Virus record (IMG/VR): IMGVR_UViG_3300020420_000009
Location: 62,001-126,000 of that record
Reading direction: 5' to 3' (one strand)
Length of the DNA stretch: 64,000 nt
DNA from: a virus
The notes beneath the pieces are model-generated. The model was not told the origin of the DNA. It ran no database searches and saw only the letters and a list, made by a program, of their open reading frames with translations. Made by a program: the position numbers and the translations under genes. This document shows positions 38,805-47,667 of this stretch, one piece after another (the first letter of the stretch is position 1; every line of letters starts with the position of its first letter).

Positions 38805-40007
38805 ATGGCTGCAAAGAATCTACATCTAGAACACATAGAGGACGAAATCATCAATCAAGGTATCGATGGTGGTCGTGGTGCAATAAACTTTTTACAAGGT
38901 CTTCGTGATATGTTAAAAGGTAATGCAACCTCGGGTGTAAATATGACAGTAAAATGGGACGGAGCTCCAGCTATCTTTTGTGGTAAACACCCCGAAACAG
39001 GTCAATTCTTTGTTGCAAAAAAATCTTTATTTAACAAAACACCTTTGTTCTATACCTCAGAACAAGAAATCAAAGATGCAACTGAACTCTCAGGAACTTT
39101 AAAAAATAAGTTCCTACATTCATTCAAATATCTATCTAAATTATCTTGGGACACAGTCATGCAAGGTGATTTAATGTATACAGACGATACAAAAATGACA
39201 AAAATAGGTGGTGAATCTTTTATAACATTTCAACCAAATACAATTTTATATGCAGTCCAAACAGATTCGGACTTAGGAAAAGAAATTGCAAGGTCTAAAA
39301 TGGGTATCGTTTTTCATACCACATATACAGGTGCAGATATAGATAGTTTATCTGCAAGTTTTGGTGCAAACATAAAAAAATTAGGATACAATTCAGATGT
39401 ATGGGTTGACGATGCAAGTTATAAAGATGTAAGTGGTAAAGGTTCTATGACTGCAAAAGAAACTGTTGCATTAACTGGTGTTTTATCAAAGACAGGTAAA
39501 GCATTCCATGGAATCAAAAGAAAAGACTTAAATAAATTCATGGAATTACAAACTGCAATCGGTTCTAAAGGAGCTGGTGCAAGTTATAAAACATATTGTA
39601 ATGCACTCATAAGGTCAGGAAAGTATAATCCTTCGTATATTGATTATATGGAATACTTCGAAACATACTGGGAAGACAAAGTTGTGGGTAAAGTAAAAAC
39701 AGAGAAGACCAAACAAATCAAAAGAGAGATTGGTGAACAGATTTATAATGAAATGAGGTCTCTAAAAAAACTAATAGAAAATCTAACCAAATTCATGGGA
39801 CATTTAGTAGAGGCTAAACAAATGGTGATAAATGTCCTAAATAGAGTAAAGAGTATTGGAACATTTAAAAAGACTTCAAACGGATTCGAAGCAGTGAACC
39901 CCGAAGGTTATGTTGCAATCGATAAAACAGGAAGTGCAGTTAAACTCGTAGATAGAATGGAGTTTGCATTTAATAACTTTACTGCACAAAAAAACTGGGA
40001 CAAATAA
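38805..40007 (+). CDS. Nucleotidyltransferase of the DNA/RNA-ligase fold
   Basis: 400 aa. The motif VKWDGAPAIFCG (about residues 47-58) is the K-x-D-G active site of covalent nucleotidyltransferases (ligases and capping enzymes). Further motif-like elements: VMQGDLMY (III), GIVFHTTY (IV region) and SAVKLVDRMEF (V region). This fits an ATP- or NAD-dependent ligase-like enzyme, but the spacing is unusual and no OB-fold is obvious. It lies in the late/virion block and overlaps the next gene by one base. It could be a packaged end-repair enzyme. Confidence 0.6.
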   Translation: MAAKNLHLEHIEDEIINQGIDGGRGAINFLQGLRDMLKGNATSGVNMTVKWDGAPAIFCGKHPETGQFFVAKKSLFNKTPLFYTSEQEIKDATELSGTLKNKFLHSFKYLSKLSWDTVMQGDLMYTDDTKMTKIGGESFITFQPNTILYAVQTDSDLGKEIARSKMGIVFHTTYTGADIDSLSASFGANIKKLGYNSDVWVDDASYKDVSGKGSMTAKETVALTGVLSKTGKAFHGIKRKDLNKFMELQTAIGSKGAGASYKTYCNALIRSGKYNPSYIDYMEYFETYWEDKVVGKVKTEKTKQIKREIGEQIYNEMRSLKKLIENLTKFMGHLVEAKQMVINVLNRVKSIGTFKKTSNGFEAVNPEGYVAIDKTGSAVKLVDRMEFAFNNFTAQKNWDK

Positions 40008-40213
40008 TGAAATCATTCAAACAATTTTTAAAAGAAAACTACCCACCTTTTGCAATTCCTGATTACCCTATGCAAAAGGACAATGTAAAATATATAGACG
40101 GTGACTGGGCAATAGGGGAAGAGGATAAAGCTTATGTCTACGATACAAGTAAAAGTGGCGAGGAAAATCTCAAAGATATGGGAGACCTCGTTAAAAAGGA
40201 CAGGGGAGAATGA
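40007..40213 (+). CDS. Small protein with capsid-targeting-like N-terminus
   Basis: 68 aa. MKSFKQFLKENYPP matches the T4 capsid-targeting pattern with an L-x-E site at residue 10, as in the proteins at 6394, 40210 and 48519. The remainder is acidic (DGDWAIGEEDKAYVYDTS). Coupled to both neighbours (TAATGA and ATGA). Likely an internal head protein. Confidence 0.6.
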   Translation: MKSFKQFLKENYPPFAIPDYPMQKDNVKYIDGDWAIGEEDKAYVYDTSKSGEENLKDMGDLVKKDRGE

Positions 40214-41493
40214 AAACACTACAAGGGTTCATAACAGAAAAAAAAGACAAAAGTGTGACTTTTTCTTTTGGTAGATTCAATCCACCTACAACAGGTCATG
40301 CATTATTAGTTAAAAAACTAAAACAGTTAGGGTCAGGAACAGACCTTATGATTTTTTCCTCCCATTCTAATGACAAAAGAAAGAACCCATTATCACATAG
40401 AGACAAAGTAAAATTCCTTCGTAAGTTTTTTGGAAGGATTATTGTAGATGCAAATGTCAGAACTGTATTTGAGATTGCAAACGAATTACACAAACAAGGT
40501 TATACAATTGTTAATATGGTTGTAGGTTCTGATAGAGTTAAAGAATTTGAAGATTTATTGACAAAATATAATGGAGTCAAAGCAAGACACGGATATTATA
40601 AATTCAAAGAAATCAATATTGTTTCAGCTGGAGAGCGTGACCCTGATGCAGATGATGTATCAGGAATGTCTGCAAGTAAAATGAGACAGTATGCAGAAGA
40701 CGGAAACTATGAAGAGTTTGCAAAGGGTGTCCCTTCGTCTAATAGTGGTGCAAAAAAACAGTTATATAAGGCAGTCAGAAAAGGAATGGGTATTGCAGAA
40801 GGAACACTCCCACATTATATGATGGAAGATTTAATTACCGAAGGTGTCTATGACCCAGGCACCTTCAAAGCAGTATTCCTCATGGGAGGCCCAGGCAGTG
40901 GTAAATCTACAGTTGTAGATAATTTAGGACTAAAAGCATTAGGTCTTAAGTTAGTCAATTCAGATAAAGCATTTGAAAGTGGATTAAAGAAAGCTGGATT
41001 ATCTCTAGACTTAAGAACATTACCTGCTGATGTCAGAGACCCAATCCGTGATAAAGCAAAGAAAATTACAGGTAATCAATTAGACCGATACATAGGTGGA
41101 AGACTAGGTTTAGTATTTGATACAACTTCTGCAAAACTGAGTAAAATTCAAAACTATAAGAAAATGTTAGATTCATTAGGATATGAATATAAAATGGTTT
41201 ATGTAAGAACAAGTCTAGATAATGCACAAAAAAGAAATGAAATGAGACCAAGAAAACTCCCACCTCAAGTTGTTCAAAAAGACTGGGAAAAGGTTGAAAA
41301 GAATGCAAGTAAACTAAAATCTATATTTAAGAAAGACTTTGTATCAGTATCAAATGACGATGACTTGAAGTCTTTAGAGAATAAAACAAGAGTTTTATTT
41401 TCAAAAATGATGTCGTGGGCAACCTCTTTTCCTAAAAACAAACTTGCTTTAGACTGGAAACAGAGTGAGTTAGATGCAAAACGAACTAAATAG
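40210..41493 (+). CDS. Predicted packaged NMN-adenylyltransferase-like / P-loop kinase fusion
   Basis: 427 aa in three parts. Residues 1-11 (MKTLQGFITEK) look like a capsid-targeting sequence with an I-x-E site at residue 10. Residues about 15-200 form a nucleotidyltransferase-superfamily domain: FGRFNPPTTGHALL and the later SGMSASKMRQ, as in NadM/NadR-type NMN adenylyltransferases. Residues about 215-400 form a P-loop kinase (MGGPGSGKSTVVD, then DTTSAKLSK and an Arg-rich lid). The order resembles NadR, which makes NAD from nicotinamide riboside. Other cytidylyltransferase-type substrates cannot be ruled out. Confidence 0.72.
   Translation: MKTLQGFITEKKDKSVTFSFGRFNPPTTGHALLVKKLKQLGSGTDLMIFSSHSNDKRKNPLSHRDKVKFLRKFFGRIIVDANVRTVFEIANELHKQGYTIVNMVVGSDRVKEFEDLLTKYNGVKARHGYYKFKEINIVSAGERDPDADDVSGMSASKMRQYAEDGNYEEFAKGVPSSNSGAKKQLYKAVRKGMGIAEGTLPHYMMEDLITEGVYDPGTFKAVFLMGGPGSGKSTVVDNLGLKALGLKLVNSDKAFESGLKKAGLSLDLRTLPADVRDPIRDKAKKITGNQLDRYIGGRLGLVFDTTSAKLSKIQNYKKMLDSLGYEYKMVYVRTSLDNAQKRNEMRPRKLPPQVVQKDWEKVEKNASKLKSIFKKDFVSVSNDDDLKSLENKTRVLFSKMMSWATSFPKNKLALDWKQSELDAKRTK
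41485..41492 (+). promoter_or_regulatory. Late promoter box ACTAAATA, 5 bases before ATG41498
   Basis: Embedded in the stop region of the preceding gene and separated from ATG41498 by GTATT. Confidence 0.6.
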
Positions 41494-41497
41494 TATT

Positions 41498-42892
41498 ATG
41501 CCAGAAATAGACACAATATTGGAGAAACTTCGAAGAACTCAACAAGATAAAGATGTTGAGGATAAAAAAGGAACTCAGCCTAAAAAATATTATGCAAAAG
41601 ACGCTGACGGTGACGAAATGTCACAGGATACAAAGGATAAGAGAGCTGCTCATTTTGCAAAGGGCAGTAAAGAACCAGCTCCTGGCGATGCAGATGCAGA
41701 AACAAAACCTTCTAAACACACTAAAAAATTCAAAAAAATGTTTGGAGAGAAATATAAGAAAACAGATATGACTGCAATTTCTTCTTGGAAGAAGAAACTA
41801 AAGAATGTGAAAGGTATATCTAAAGATATGATGCAACAATTATCTACATTACCTACACCAGTAGTCACTTCTCTAATCAATCAAATAGGTATGATTGTAG
41901 CAGGTGACATACCACTAGACGAAAGAGTCTACACAAACATTCACAACAAAATCAAGAAGATTAGAAATCTAAAAAGAAAAGAATCAGAGTATATTGCAAG
42001 TATAGACCCAGCAGTATTAGGTCAAGTAGTCAAAGCTCTTATACCTATGTTTGAAGAAGACTTGAAAGAAGCTGGTCTTTGGGATAACATTCGTGCAAAG
42101 AGAGCTCGTGGTGAGAAAATGAGACCTAAAGGTGCAAAAGGAGCTCCTACAGACGACCAAATCAAAAGAGCTCAAGAAGAAATAGAAGAAGGTAAGTTAG
42201 TTGCAAGTAATAGAGACATAGTCAGAAAGATATTAGACGATATCTATAAGAAAGTAGAGAAAGAATTATCAAAGAATAAAGAGAAAGGTATTGCACTGAT
42301 TAATACATTAGGTGCATTTGTAGGTCATAAAGTCACAGATAAAGCACAACAGAAAAATAAGTTATTCCTGAAATTCGGAGATAATATACAGGAAGACGCT
42401 GCTGTTGACGCTGCAAATCTCAAGGCAAGACAAGCAGAAGAGATAGAGAGACTCAAACAAAAACATGAAGGTGAAGTCGAGGCACTCAAAGACAGACACG
42501 AAAGAGAAATGAGAGCAATAGACCTACAGAAAGAAAAAGAAACACAGAACAAAGCGATAGACGCAGAGAGAGAAGCAGCGAGAAAGAAAGCAACAAACGA
42601 ATCCATTCAGGAAAAAGCACCTGATACAGGTGACGCAATGAAACGATATAAAGCAGGTAAAGCTGGATTCGGTGATAAAACACATTTAAAAGCAAAAGGA
42701 CTCATTCCTCGTTCAGACGGAACGAAGAGAAAATCACCCAAGTATGAGAAACTTAACCCTAAAAAAGATGACGCAGGAGATTATATTGATGACTTTAGAA
42801 AGTCTGACGCACCCCAATTTAAAGGTAAGTCAGATAAGAAAATCAGGAAAATGGCTGTTGCAGCCTATCTCTCCGATAAGGAAGGAAAGTAA
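41498..42892 (+). CDS. Large charged late protein, probable head/core or packaged protein
   Basis: 464 aa from ATG41498, chosen because it lies 5 bases behind a late box; the frame also opens at 41474. Segments: a polar N-terminus, a helical block (KKLKNVKGISKDMMQQLSTL), the motif GLWDNIRAKRARGEKMRPKG near 190 shared with other marine phage late proteins, a coiled coil at about 305-370 (KARQAEEIERLKQKHEGEVE) and a basic C-terminus (RYKAGKAGFGDKTHLKAKG). Role unknown; scaffold or packaged DNA-binding protein is likely. Confidence 0.6.
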   Translation: MPEIDTILEKLRRTQQDKDVEDKKGTQPKKYYAKDADGDEMSQDTKDKRAAHFAKGSKEPAPGDADAETKPSKHTKKFKKMFGEKYKKTDMTAISSWKKKLKNVKGISKDMMQQLSTLPTPVVTSLINQIGMIVAGDIPLDERVYTNIHNKIKKIRNLKRKESEYIASIDPAVLGQVVKALIPMFEEDLKEAGLWDNIRAKRARGEKMRPKGAKGAPTDDQIKRAQEEIEEGKLVASNRDIVRKILDDIYKKVEKELSKNKEKGIALINTLGAFVGHKVTDKAQQKNKLFLKFGDNIQEDAAVDAANLKARQAEEIERLKQKHEGEVEALKDRHEREMRAIDLQKEKETQNKAIDAEREAARKKATNESIQEKAPDTGDAMKRYKAGKAGFGDKTHLKAKGLIPRSDGTKRKSPKYEKLNPKKDDAGDYIDDFRKSDAPQFKGKSDKKIRKMAVAAYLSDKEGK

Positions 42893-43122
42893 TGTCAGGA
42901 AACAAAACAGACAACGGAGTCCTAGAGATAGGGACAGACGAGATAAGGTTATCCTATCAGGAAGACACACCAGGCCAGAGTGTGGACGAATATATCAAAG
43001 AAAAGGAAAAATCGTTTCATGAACAGAAGGATAAAGTAAAAAAATCCTTTAAACAAGTATTTGGTAATCCATTGAAAGGTTATCCAGCAAACGAAGAATT
43101 TGAAGTTGAAGAAATTAAATAA
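42892..43122 (+). CDS. Small late protein
   Basis: 76 aa, highly charged (TPGQSVDEYIKEKEKSFHEQ then KVKKSFKQVFGNPLKGY). Overlaps the genes on both sides by one base (TAATG), indicating coupled expression in the late operon. No family recognised. Confidence 0.6.
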   Translation: MSGNKTDNGVLEIGTDEIRLSYQEDTPGQSVDEYIKEKEKSFHEQKDKVKKSFKQVFGNPLKGYPANEEFEVEEIK

Positions 43123-43664
43123 TGAAAACACTGAAAGAACAAGCAATCAGTGAAACCCTTGAGGCAATGCAGTCCGAGGGTATCAATCTATTAGACAATC
43201 CATTTAGATTAGGTTCTCAAATGTTTTTTGAGACGATAAATGAGGCAAGAAAACTTATAAATGAGGGTAGATATACACTTACAGAGGTTGATAAAAATAT
43301 AATAGAAACAGATATTGGAGAGTTCGAAGTATTTGAAGGAGAATTAGTTCCCTTAGACTTACCACAATTCACTTATATAAATGAGGAAGAAAAGGTAGAA
43401 CTCAATAAACCAAAGAAAGGTGGCCCAAAAAAGTATTATGTGTATGTAAAAGACCCTAAAACAGACAAAGTAAAAAAGATTACATGGGGAGACACAACAG
43501 GTCTCAAAGTTAAACTAGGAAACGAAAAGGCAAGAAAATCCTTCGCTGCAAGACACAAATGTGAGTCTGCAAATGATAAGACTACTGCAAGATATTGGGC
43601 ATGTAGACTACCTCATTATGCAAAACAACTAGGTTTGTCAGACGGTGGGAACTTTTTTTGGTAG
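43122..43664 (+). CDS. Late protein with conserved Cys/His-containing C-terminal domain
   Basis: 180 aa. The N-terminus MKTLKEQAISETLE carries I-x-E and L-x-E sites and may be a capsid-targeting sequence. The C-terminal 75 residues (KKYYVYVKDPKTDKVKKITW; ARKSFAARHKCESANDKTTA; RYWACRLPHYAKQLGL) form a domain I recognise from many marine phages (DUF5872-like). Its Cys and His pattern may bind metal. Function unknown. Confidence 0.6.
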   Translation: MKTLKEQAISETLEAMQSEGINLLDNPFRLGSQMFFETINEARKLINEGRYTLTEVDKNIIETDIGEFEVFEGELVPLDLPQFTYINEEEKVELNKPKKGGPKKYYVYVKDPKTDKVKKITWGDTTGLKVKLGNEKARKSFAARHKCESANDKTTARYWACRLPHYAKQLGLSDGGNFFW

Positions 43665-43672
43665 ACTAAATA
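43665..43672 (+). promoter_or_regulatory. Late-type box ACTAAATA
   Basis: Follows the preceding stop codon directly and lies 2 bases before ATG43675. Confidence 0.45.
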
Positions 43673-43674
43673 CT

Positions 43675-43962
43675 ATGGTGTTAAGACCATATACAGACGA
43701 AATTTTAGAGAAACACGGAACCGAAGAGACTTACAAGATAAGAACCTTCGATGAAGACTTAGAAGATAGAGAGCTTATCTGGCATAGAGATAAAGATACT
43801 CGTAGAGTCACGGTTTTATCAGGAGATGGTTGGGAATTACAGCTTGATGACGAGTTGCCAAAACCATTAATTAAGGGAAAAAGCTATGCAATACCCAAAA
43901 TGAAGTATCACCGAGTCATAAAAGGTGGTGGTAATCTTATTGTAAAGATTGAGAATATATAA
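43675..43962 (+). CDS. Cupin-like small protein
   Basis: 95 aa from ATG43675. The sequence ELIWHRDKDTRRVTVLSGDG, then LIKGKSYAIPKMKYHRVIKG, has the strand-turn pattern of a single-domain cupin, with His in WHRD and YHRV as possible metal ligands. Recognisable in other marine myophages. Small sugar- or metal-binding virion protein is one option; function unknown. Confidence 0.6.
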   Translation: MVLRPYTDEILEKHGTEETYKIRTFDEDLEDRELIWHRDKDTRRVTVLSGDGWELQLDDELPKPLIKGKSYAIPKMKYHRVIKGGGNLIVKIENI

Positions 43963-43965
43963 ATA
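43958..43965 (+). promoter_or_regulatory. Late promoter box TATAAATA
   Basis: Overlaps the cupin-like gene stop (TAA 43960-43962) and lies 8 bases before ATG43974. Confidence 0.65.
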
Positions 43966-43973
43966 ATACTGTT

Positions 43974-44477
43974 ATGAGTTATAAATCAGAAAGTTGGCAA
44001 GAGAAACTAGAGCAAGTTCGTTCTCATATTAAACTGAAAGAAGGTTCAGTAGAGAAGAGTGCAGATGAGATTCTAGAATCACAAATCGAAGAAGAACTCG
44101 CAAATTCATTCATCGAAGAAGAAGTTATTGATGAAAAGAACATGTCCAGTGGTGACATGATTAAGAAATTGTTTAAACTCCGAAAAGATAAAGAAATCGC
44201 AGGAGTTGCAAATCTTCTGAACATGACCGATGTTAAAGTTCTACAATCTATGCAGAAACAAAATCCAAAAGGTTTTGCAAGAATGGCTGCAAAGATGGGA
44301 GAACTACCAGCCATGGAAGAAGTAGAAGAACAAGTTGTTGAAGAGTCAGTAGAAAAGACCACAGAAAAACTCGTAGAAAGAAACATGTTGGGTCGTCTCG
44401 CAAAGCAGTTGAAACTCAACGAAGAAGGTAAACAAAAAATGTTTGCATACTTTGAAAAAGGAGAATTAAAACAATGA
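43974..44477 (+). CDS. Acidic late protein
   Basis: 167 aa, helical, Glu-rich (SADEILESQIEEELANSFIE; AMEEVEEQVVEESVEKTTEK) with a conserved-looking centre (KLFKLRKDKEIAGVANLLNM). Such acidic helical proteins often belong to the prohead core. Exact late promoter upstream; overlaps the next gene by 4 bases. No family recognised. Confidence 0.6.
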   Translation: MSYKSESWQEKLEQVRSHIKLKEGSVEKSADEILESQIEEELANSFIEEEVIDEKNMSSGDMIKKLFKLRKDKEIAGVANLLNMTDVKVLQSMQKQNPKGFARMAAKMGELPAMEEVEEQVVEESVEKTTEKLVERNMLGRLAKQLKLNEEGKQKMFAYFEKGELKQ

Positions 44478-45220
44478 TAAACGACCTACCTAAGTCTCTA
44501 GTAGAAGATTCAAGAAAACTTCTACAACAAGGAGCAGATTACGAAGAGTTCTTTAAGAAAGCACTAAAGAAATTTGGTGTGAACTCCCCAGCAGATTTTA
44601 AATCAGACGAAGAAAAGAAAAAGTTTTTTGATTATGTAGATAAAAACTTCAAAGGTAAATCAGAAAGTGTATCAGTCAAAGAATTCTATAGAGGATATCT
44701 ATTAGACGAAGGTTCACTAAACTATGTCTATTTTGATAAATCAGAAGCAAATAAATTTAAGAAAAAAGTTGAACCATTTGTAGATTCAGTAGAAATGGAA
44801 AGAAGTATTGCAGGCCATTTCAATGTTATGGTCAAAGGTGAAAAGAAAGACCTTAAAAGAGCAACAGATATTGCAATCAAAATGTCAGAAGAGATTGAAC
44901 CTTTAGGAGAAGCAAAAAAGGGAAAGTATAAAAGCAAGAATCAGAACAAGGTTCTTGCACAAATGAAAAAAATCTTGTCAAGAGAAAAGAAGGCAAAAGA
45001 CGGTTCAGGCGATGACAAAAGAATAGATGATTTCATGAAAGCATACAAAAAAGGTTTTGAGACTGAAATGTATGACGACATGGAAATTCTTACAAGGCGT
45101 TCATTGAAAGATATAGATAAAATCTTTAGTAAAATGGTTAACTCACAAAACGAACAAGAACTAGCTGCAGTATTGCAGAAACATGACCCCGACTTTTATG
45201 ACATGATGTTCGGGTTTTAA
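44474..45220 (+). CDS. Late protein with possible capsid-targeting N-terminus
   Basis: 248 aa. The N-terminus MINDLPKSLVEDSRKLL has an L-x-E site at residue 11. Middle: FYRGYLLDEGSLNYVYFDKS and HFNVMVKGEKKDLKRA, then a basic segment (KGKYKSKNQNKVLAQMKKIL). The C-terminus is helical. One of a run of four similarly composed proteins (43974-47654) that look like internal head or core components. Confidence 0.55.
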   Translation: MINDLPKSLVEDSRKLLQQGADYEEFFKKALKKFGVNSPADFKSDEEKKKFFDYVDKNFKGKSESVSVKEFYRGYLLDEGSLNYVYFDKSEANKFKKKVEPFVDSVEMERSIAGHFNVMVKGEKKDLKRATDIAIKMSEEIEPLGEAKKGKYKSKNQNKVLAQMKKILSREKKAKDGSGDDKRIDDFMKAYKKGFETEMYDDMEILTRRSLKDIDKIFSKMVNSQNEQELAAVLQKHDPDFYDMMFGF

Positions 45221-45223
45221 GCC

Positions 45224-45928
45224 ATGAATATATTCCAACAACTAAAAGAAAAGAAAGTTCTAGACAAAGACGGTAAAGTCGATGCACTAGGGCCTTACGG
45301 AAAACAGAAACTAACAGGGTCAGAGGTTGCACAATACTTTAGAAAAAATAAAGTTAGAGATGCAAAAATTAAGAAAGCTGTAGAGGTTGCACTTGACCTC
45401 GGTGGTGCAATGTCAGTTGCACAAAAAGAAATCAAAAAATTCTATGGTAGTAAGATTCTAAATTCAAGAGAAGTTAAAAATGCACTTAAGTTTGCAAACG
45501 AATCATACGAATATAACAATGCAGCTGCAGATTTAGAAGAAGGATTTTTTGCAGAGGAGACTGCATTCGAGGCAATGCAAGACATAGTAAAAAACAAACA
45601 AGCAAAGAAAGTTAAGGGTGTCATGGTCGATATGTTCACTGCAAGTGTTATAACTCAAGCATATGACAAAGTTAATGATTCCAATAAAAAGAAAATAGAA
45701 AAAGCAAAATTAGAACAACTTGTCAAAATGGCACATAAAGTTATGGGCATGAAGACAAAAATGGAAGGATTAGATGAAGGTAAAATGGGTCAAGTGTTTG
45801 CAGATATACAACAAGGAGCAACTGCAAAAGAACTTGCAAAAGATTATAAAATACCTTTAGATGTTGCAAAAGATTTCTTAAAAGATTACTACATGCAAAA
45901 AAGAGATAATAGAAAAGCGTATGCGTAA
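45224..45928 (+). CDS. Late protein, probable core/internal component
   Basis: 234 aa. Starts MNIFQQLKEKK, with an L-x-E site at residue 9. Regular helices rich in Lys and Ala follow (KIKKAVEVALDLGGAMSVAQ; ATAKELAKDYKIPLDVAKDF). The last segment resembles a small helix-turn-helix. Overlaps the next gene by 8 bases. No family recognised. Confidence 0.55.
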   Translation: MNIFQQLKEKKVLDKDGKVDALGPYGKQKLTGSEVAQYFRKNKVRDAKIKKAVEVALDLGGAMSVAQKEIKKFYGSKILNSREVKNALKFANESYEYNNAAADLEEGFFAEETAFEAMQDIVKNKQAKKVKGVMVDMFTASVITQAYDKVNDSNKKKIEKAKLEQLVKMAHKVMGMKTKMEGLDEGKMGQVFADIQQGATAKELAKDYKIPLDVAKDFLKDYYMQKRDNRKAYA

Positions 45929-47075
45929 TGAGTTTAATACTGCACGAGAAATATTGGAAGACACTATAAGTGAATCGCCAGATAAAGCTCTAAAAAAGAA
46001 AGCAGATAAAACAGGAATGCCATTCGGTATCCTAAAACAAGTATTCCAAAGAGGTGTTAAAGCATGGCAATCAGGTCATAGGCCTGGAACAAACGCAGTT
46101 CAGTGGGGTCATGCACGCGTTAATTCTTTTGTCACTAAATCAAAAGGAACATGGGGTGGTGCAGATAAAGACTTGGCTGCAAAGGTTCAAGGTAAGAAAG
46201 AAGAAGTTAACGAAGTCACTGATAAAGAAATAAATGCAGTCAAAAAACTTTCAAAAGATATTGAGAAAGTTAAAAAGAATTATTTCAAGATTGCAAAAAT
46301 GGGTGATAAGACACTCAAAAATACAAGTTTCAATAAAAAATATGAATCTATCTTAAAAGCACAACAAGAAATCTTATCATTGATTGGTGAATTATCTAAT
46401 CAAAAAATGATGCAAGGTGAAGAAGTAGAAGTTTTCAAAAACATGCCAGTCATAATCGAAGACTATAAAGCAGTTATGGGAATGTTCAATGACGGTAATT
46501 GGAAAAAGATAGTCAAAAAACATAAAAAAGCAATAGACGATTTCAGAAACGAAAAGAGACAGAAAGATTTACCTTGGGAAGTTGAAACAAAATTAGTTGC
46601 ATGGGCAATAGATAATGGTGAAGTGAGACGAGAAGACGATGTCGAAGACTTTATTCAAGCAATACTAGACGAAGGATTCAAAAGTGATGCACAAAGAAGA
46701 GCTGCATTTGCAAGTGGATACAAAGCAAAAGGTAAAAAAGGTAAGAAAGATAAGAAAGAAGAAATCATAGATAATGTTTTAGACATTTGGTATAAAGCTG
46801 GTCTACAAGAGAAAAAAGAATTTAATCCAAAAGTAATTGATAAGATTGCAAAGTTAACAGATAGAAATGACCACAATGAATCAATATTGACACTTGCAAA
46901 AGAATTAAAAGACAGAGAAGCAATCAAACTAATGAATAGTATAAAGGGAATGCATAAAGTATACGGACATATGCCTAGAGAATTAATAGATTTAAGGAAT
47001 AAAATCTTTGATAATCTAATGAGACAGTCAAGTAGTAAGTATAGTAATCATAAAGATGTATACAACGCACTCTAA
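45921..47075 (+). CDS. Late protein with DUF5824-like N-terminal domain
   Basis: 384 aa. Residues 18-85 contain KKADKTGMPFGILKQVFQRG, HRPGTNAVQWGHARVNSFVT and KGTWGGADKDLA, a domain recurring in marine phage late proteins (DUF5824-like; assignment from memory). The rest is Lys/Glu-rich and helical, with a basic cluster (KGKKGKKDKKEE). The N-terminal REILEDTISE may be a prohead-protease site. Function unknown. Confidence 0.58.
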   Translation: MRNEFNTAREILEDTISESPDKALKKKADKTGMPFGILKQVFQRGVKAWQSGHRPGTNAVQWGHARVNSFVTKSKGTWGGADKDLAAKVQGKKEEVNEVTDKEINAVKKLSKDIEKVKKNYFKIAKMGDKTLKNTSFNKKYESILKAQQEILSLIGELSNQKMMQGEEVEVFKNMPVIIEDYKAVMGMFNDGNWKKIVKKHKKAIDDFRNEKRQKDLPWEVETKLVAWAIDNGEVRREDDVEDFIQAILDEGFKSDAQRRAAFASGYKAKGKKGKKDKKEEIIDNVLDIWYKAGLQEKKEFNPKVIDKIAKLTDRNDHNESILTLAKELKDREAIKLMNSIKGMHKVYGHMPRELIDLRNKIFDNLMRQSSSKYSNHKDVYNAL

Positions 47076-47081
47076 TGTCAC

Positions 47082-47654
47082 ATGAGTATTGCAAAAGAAA
47101 TAGAAAAAATTCTAACTACAGATGGTAGAACTAAACTATTCAAAGAGAAGTTAAGAAAGTTAGGATATGTAAAACAAGATACCATTGAGACTAGAAAAGT
47201 CCTCGAAAAGGTCGGAGACTTTGGAATGATGTCTGACGGTGGTAATAAAAAGATTGCTCGAGCAGTTGCAAAATCGAAGAATGAAAAAGAACTTCGTGCA
47301 AAATTAGATAAAATATCTACAATGAGTGGAGGTAAATACTCTGAAGCTCAAGAAGATGAAGTCATAGATAGAGCAATAGACGCACTTAACTCAAAGGCAA
47401 GAGGGACTCAATTGAGACCTGATGCAAATATGTTGGTGCAATTAAGAAAGTTCAAGGATACTAACAAAGACGATAAGGTTAGAACCGATGACATGAAAGA
47501 CATGAAAGTGAAGGCAAAAGATGCAATCAAAGTTCATGACACTTTAATGAAGGTTCGAGCCCCCGTAAGAGATAAATACTTGAGACTTTTACAAAAAGAT
47601 GTAAAAACATTTAAAAAGACCTTTAATGCTATATTAAAGGTTGCAAAAAAATAG
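47082..47654 (+). CDS. Late basic helical protein
   Basis: 190 aa, strongly basic and helical (IAKEIEKILTTDGRTKLFKE; RAVAKSKNEKELRAKLDK; MKVKAKDAIKVHDTLMKV). ATG47082 lies 6 bases after the preceding stop. It ends the run of core-like proteins before the Ig-like virion protein. No family recognised. Confidence 0.58.
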   Translation: MSIAKEIEKILTTDGRTKLFKEKLRKLGYVKQDTIETRKVLEKVGDFGMMSDGGNKKIARAVAKSKNEKELRAKLDKISTMSGGKYSEAQEDEVIDRAIDALNSKARGTQLRPDANMLVQLRKFKDTNKDDKVRTDDMKDMKVKAKDAIKVHDTLMKVRAPVRDKYLRLLQKDVKTFKKTFNAILKVAKK

Positions 47655-47667
47655 AGAGGATAGAAAT

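Noticed and set aside
44024-44419. 131-codon ORF on the - strand
   Set aside because: Ser/Phe-rich product antisense to a Glu/Lys-rich late gene, the usual mirror of such codons.
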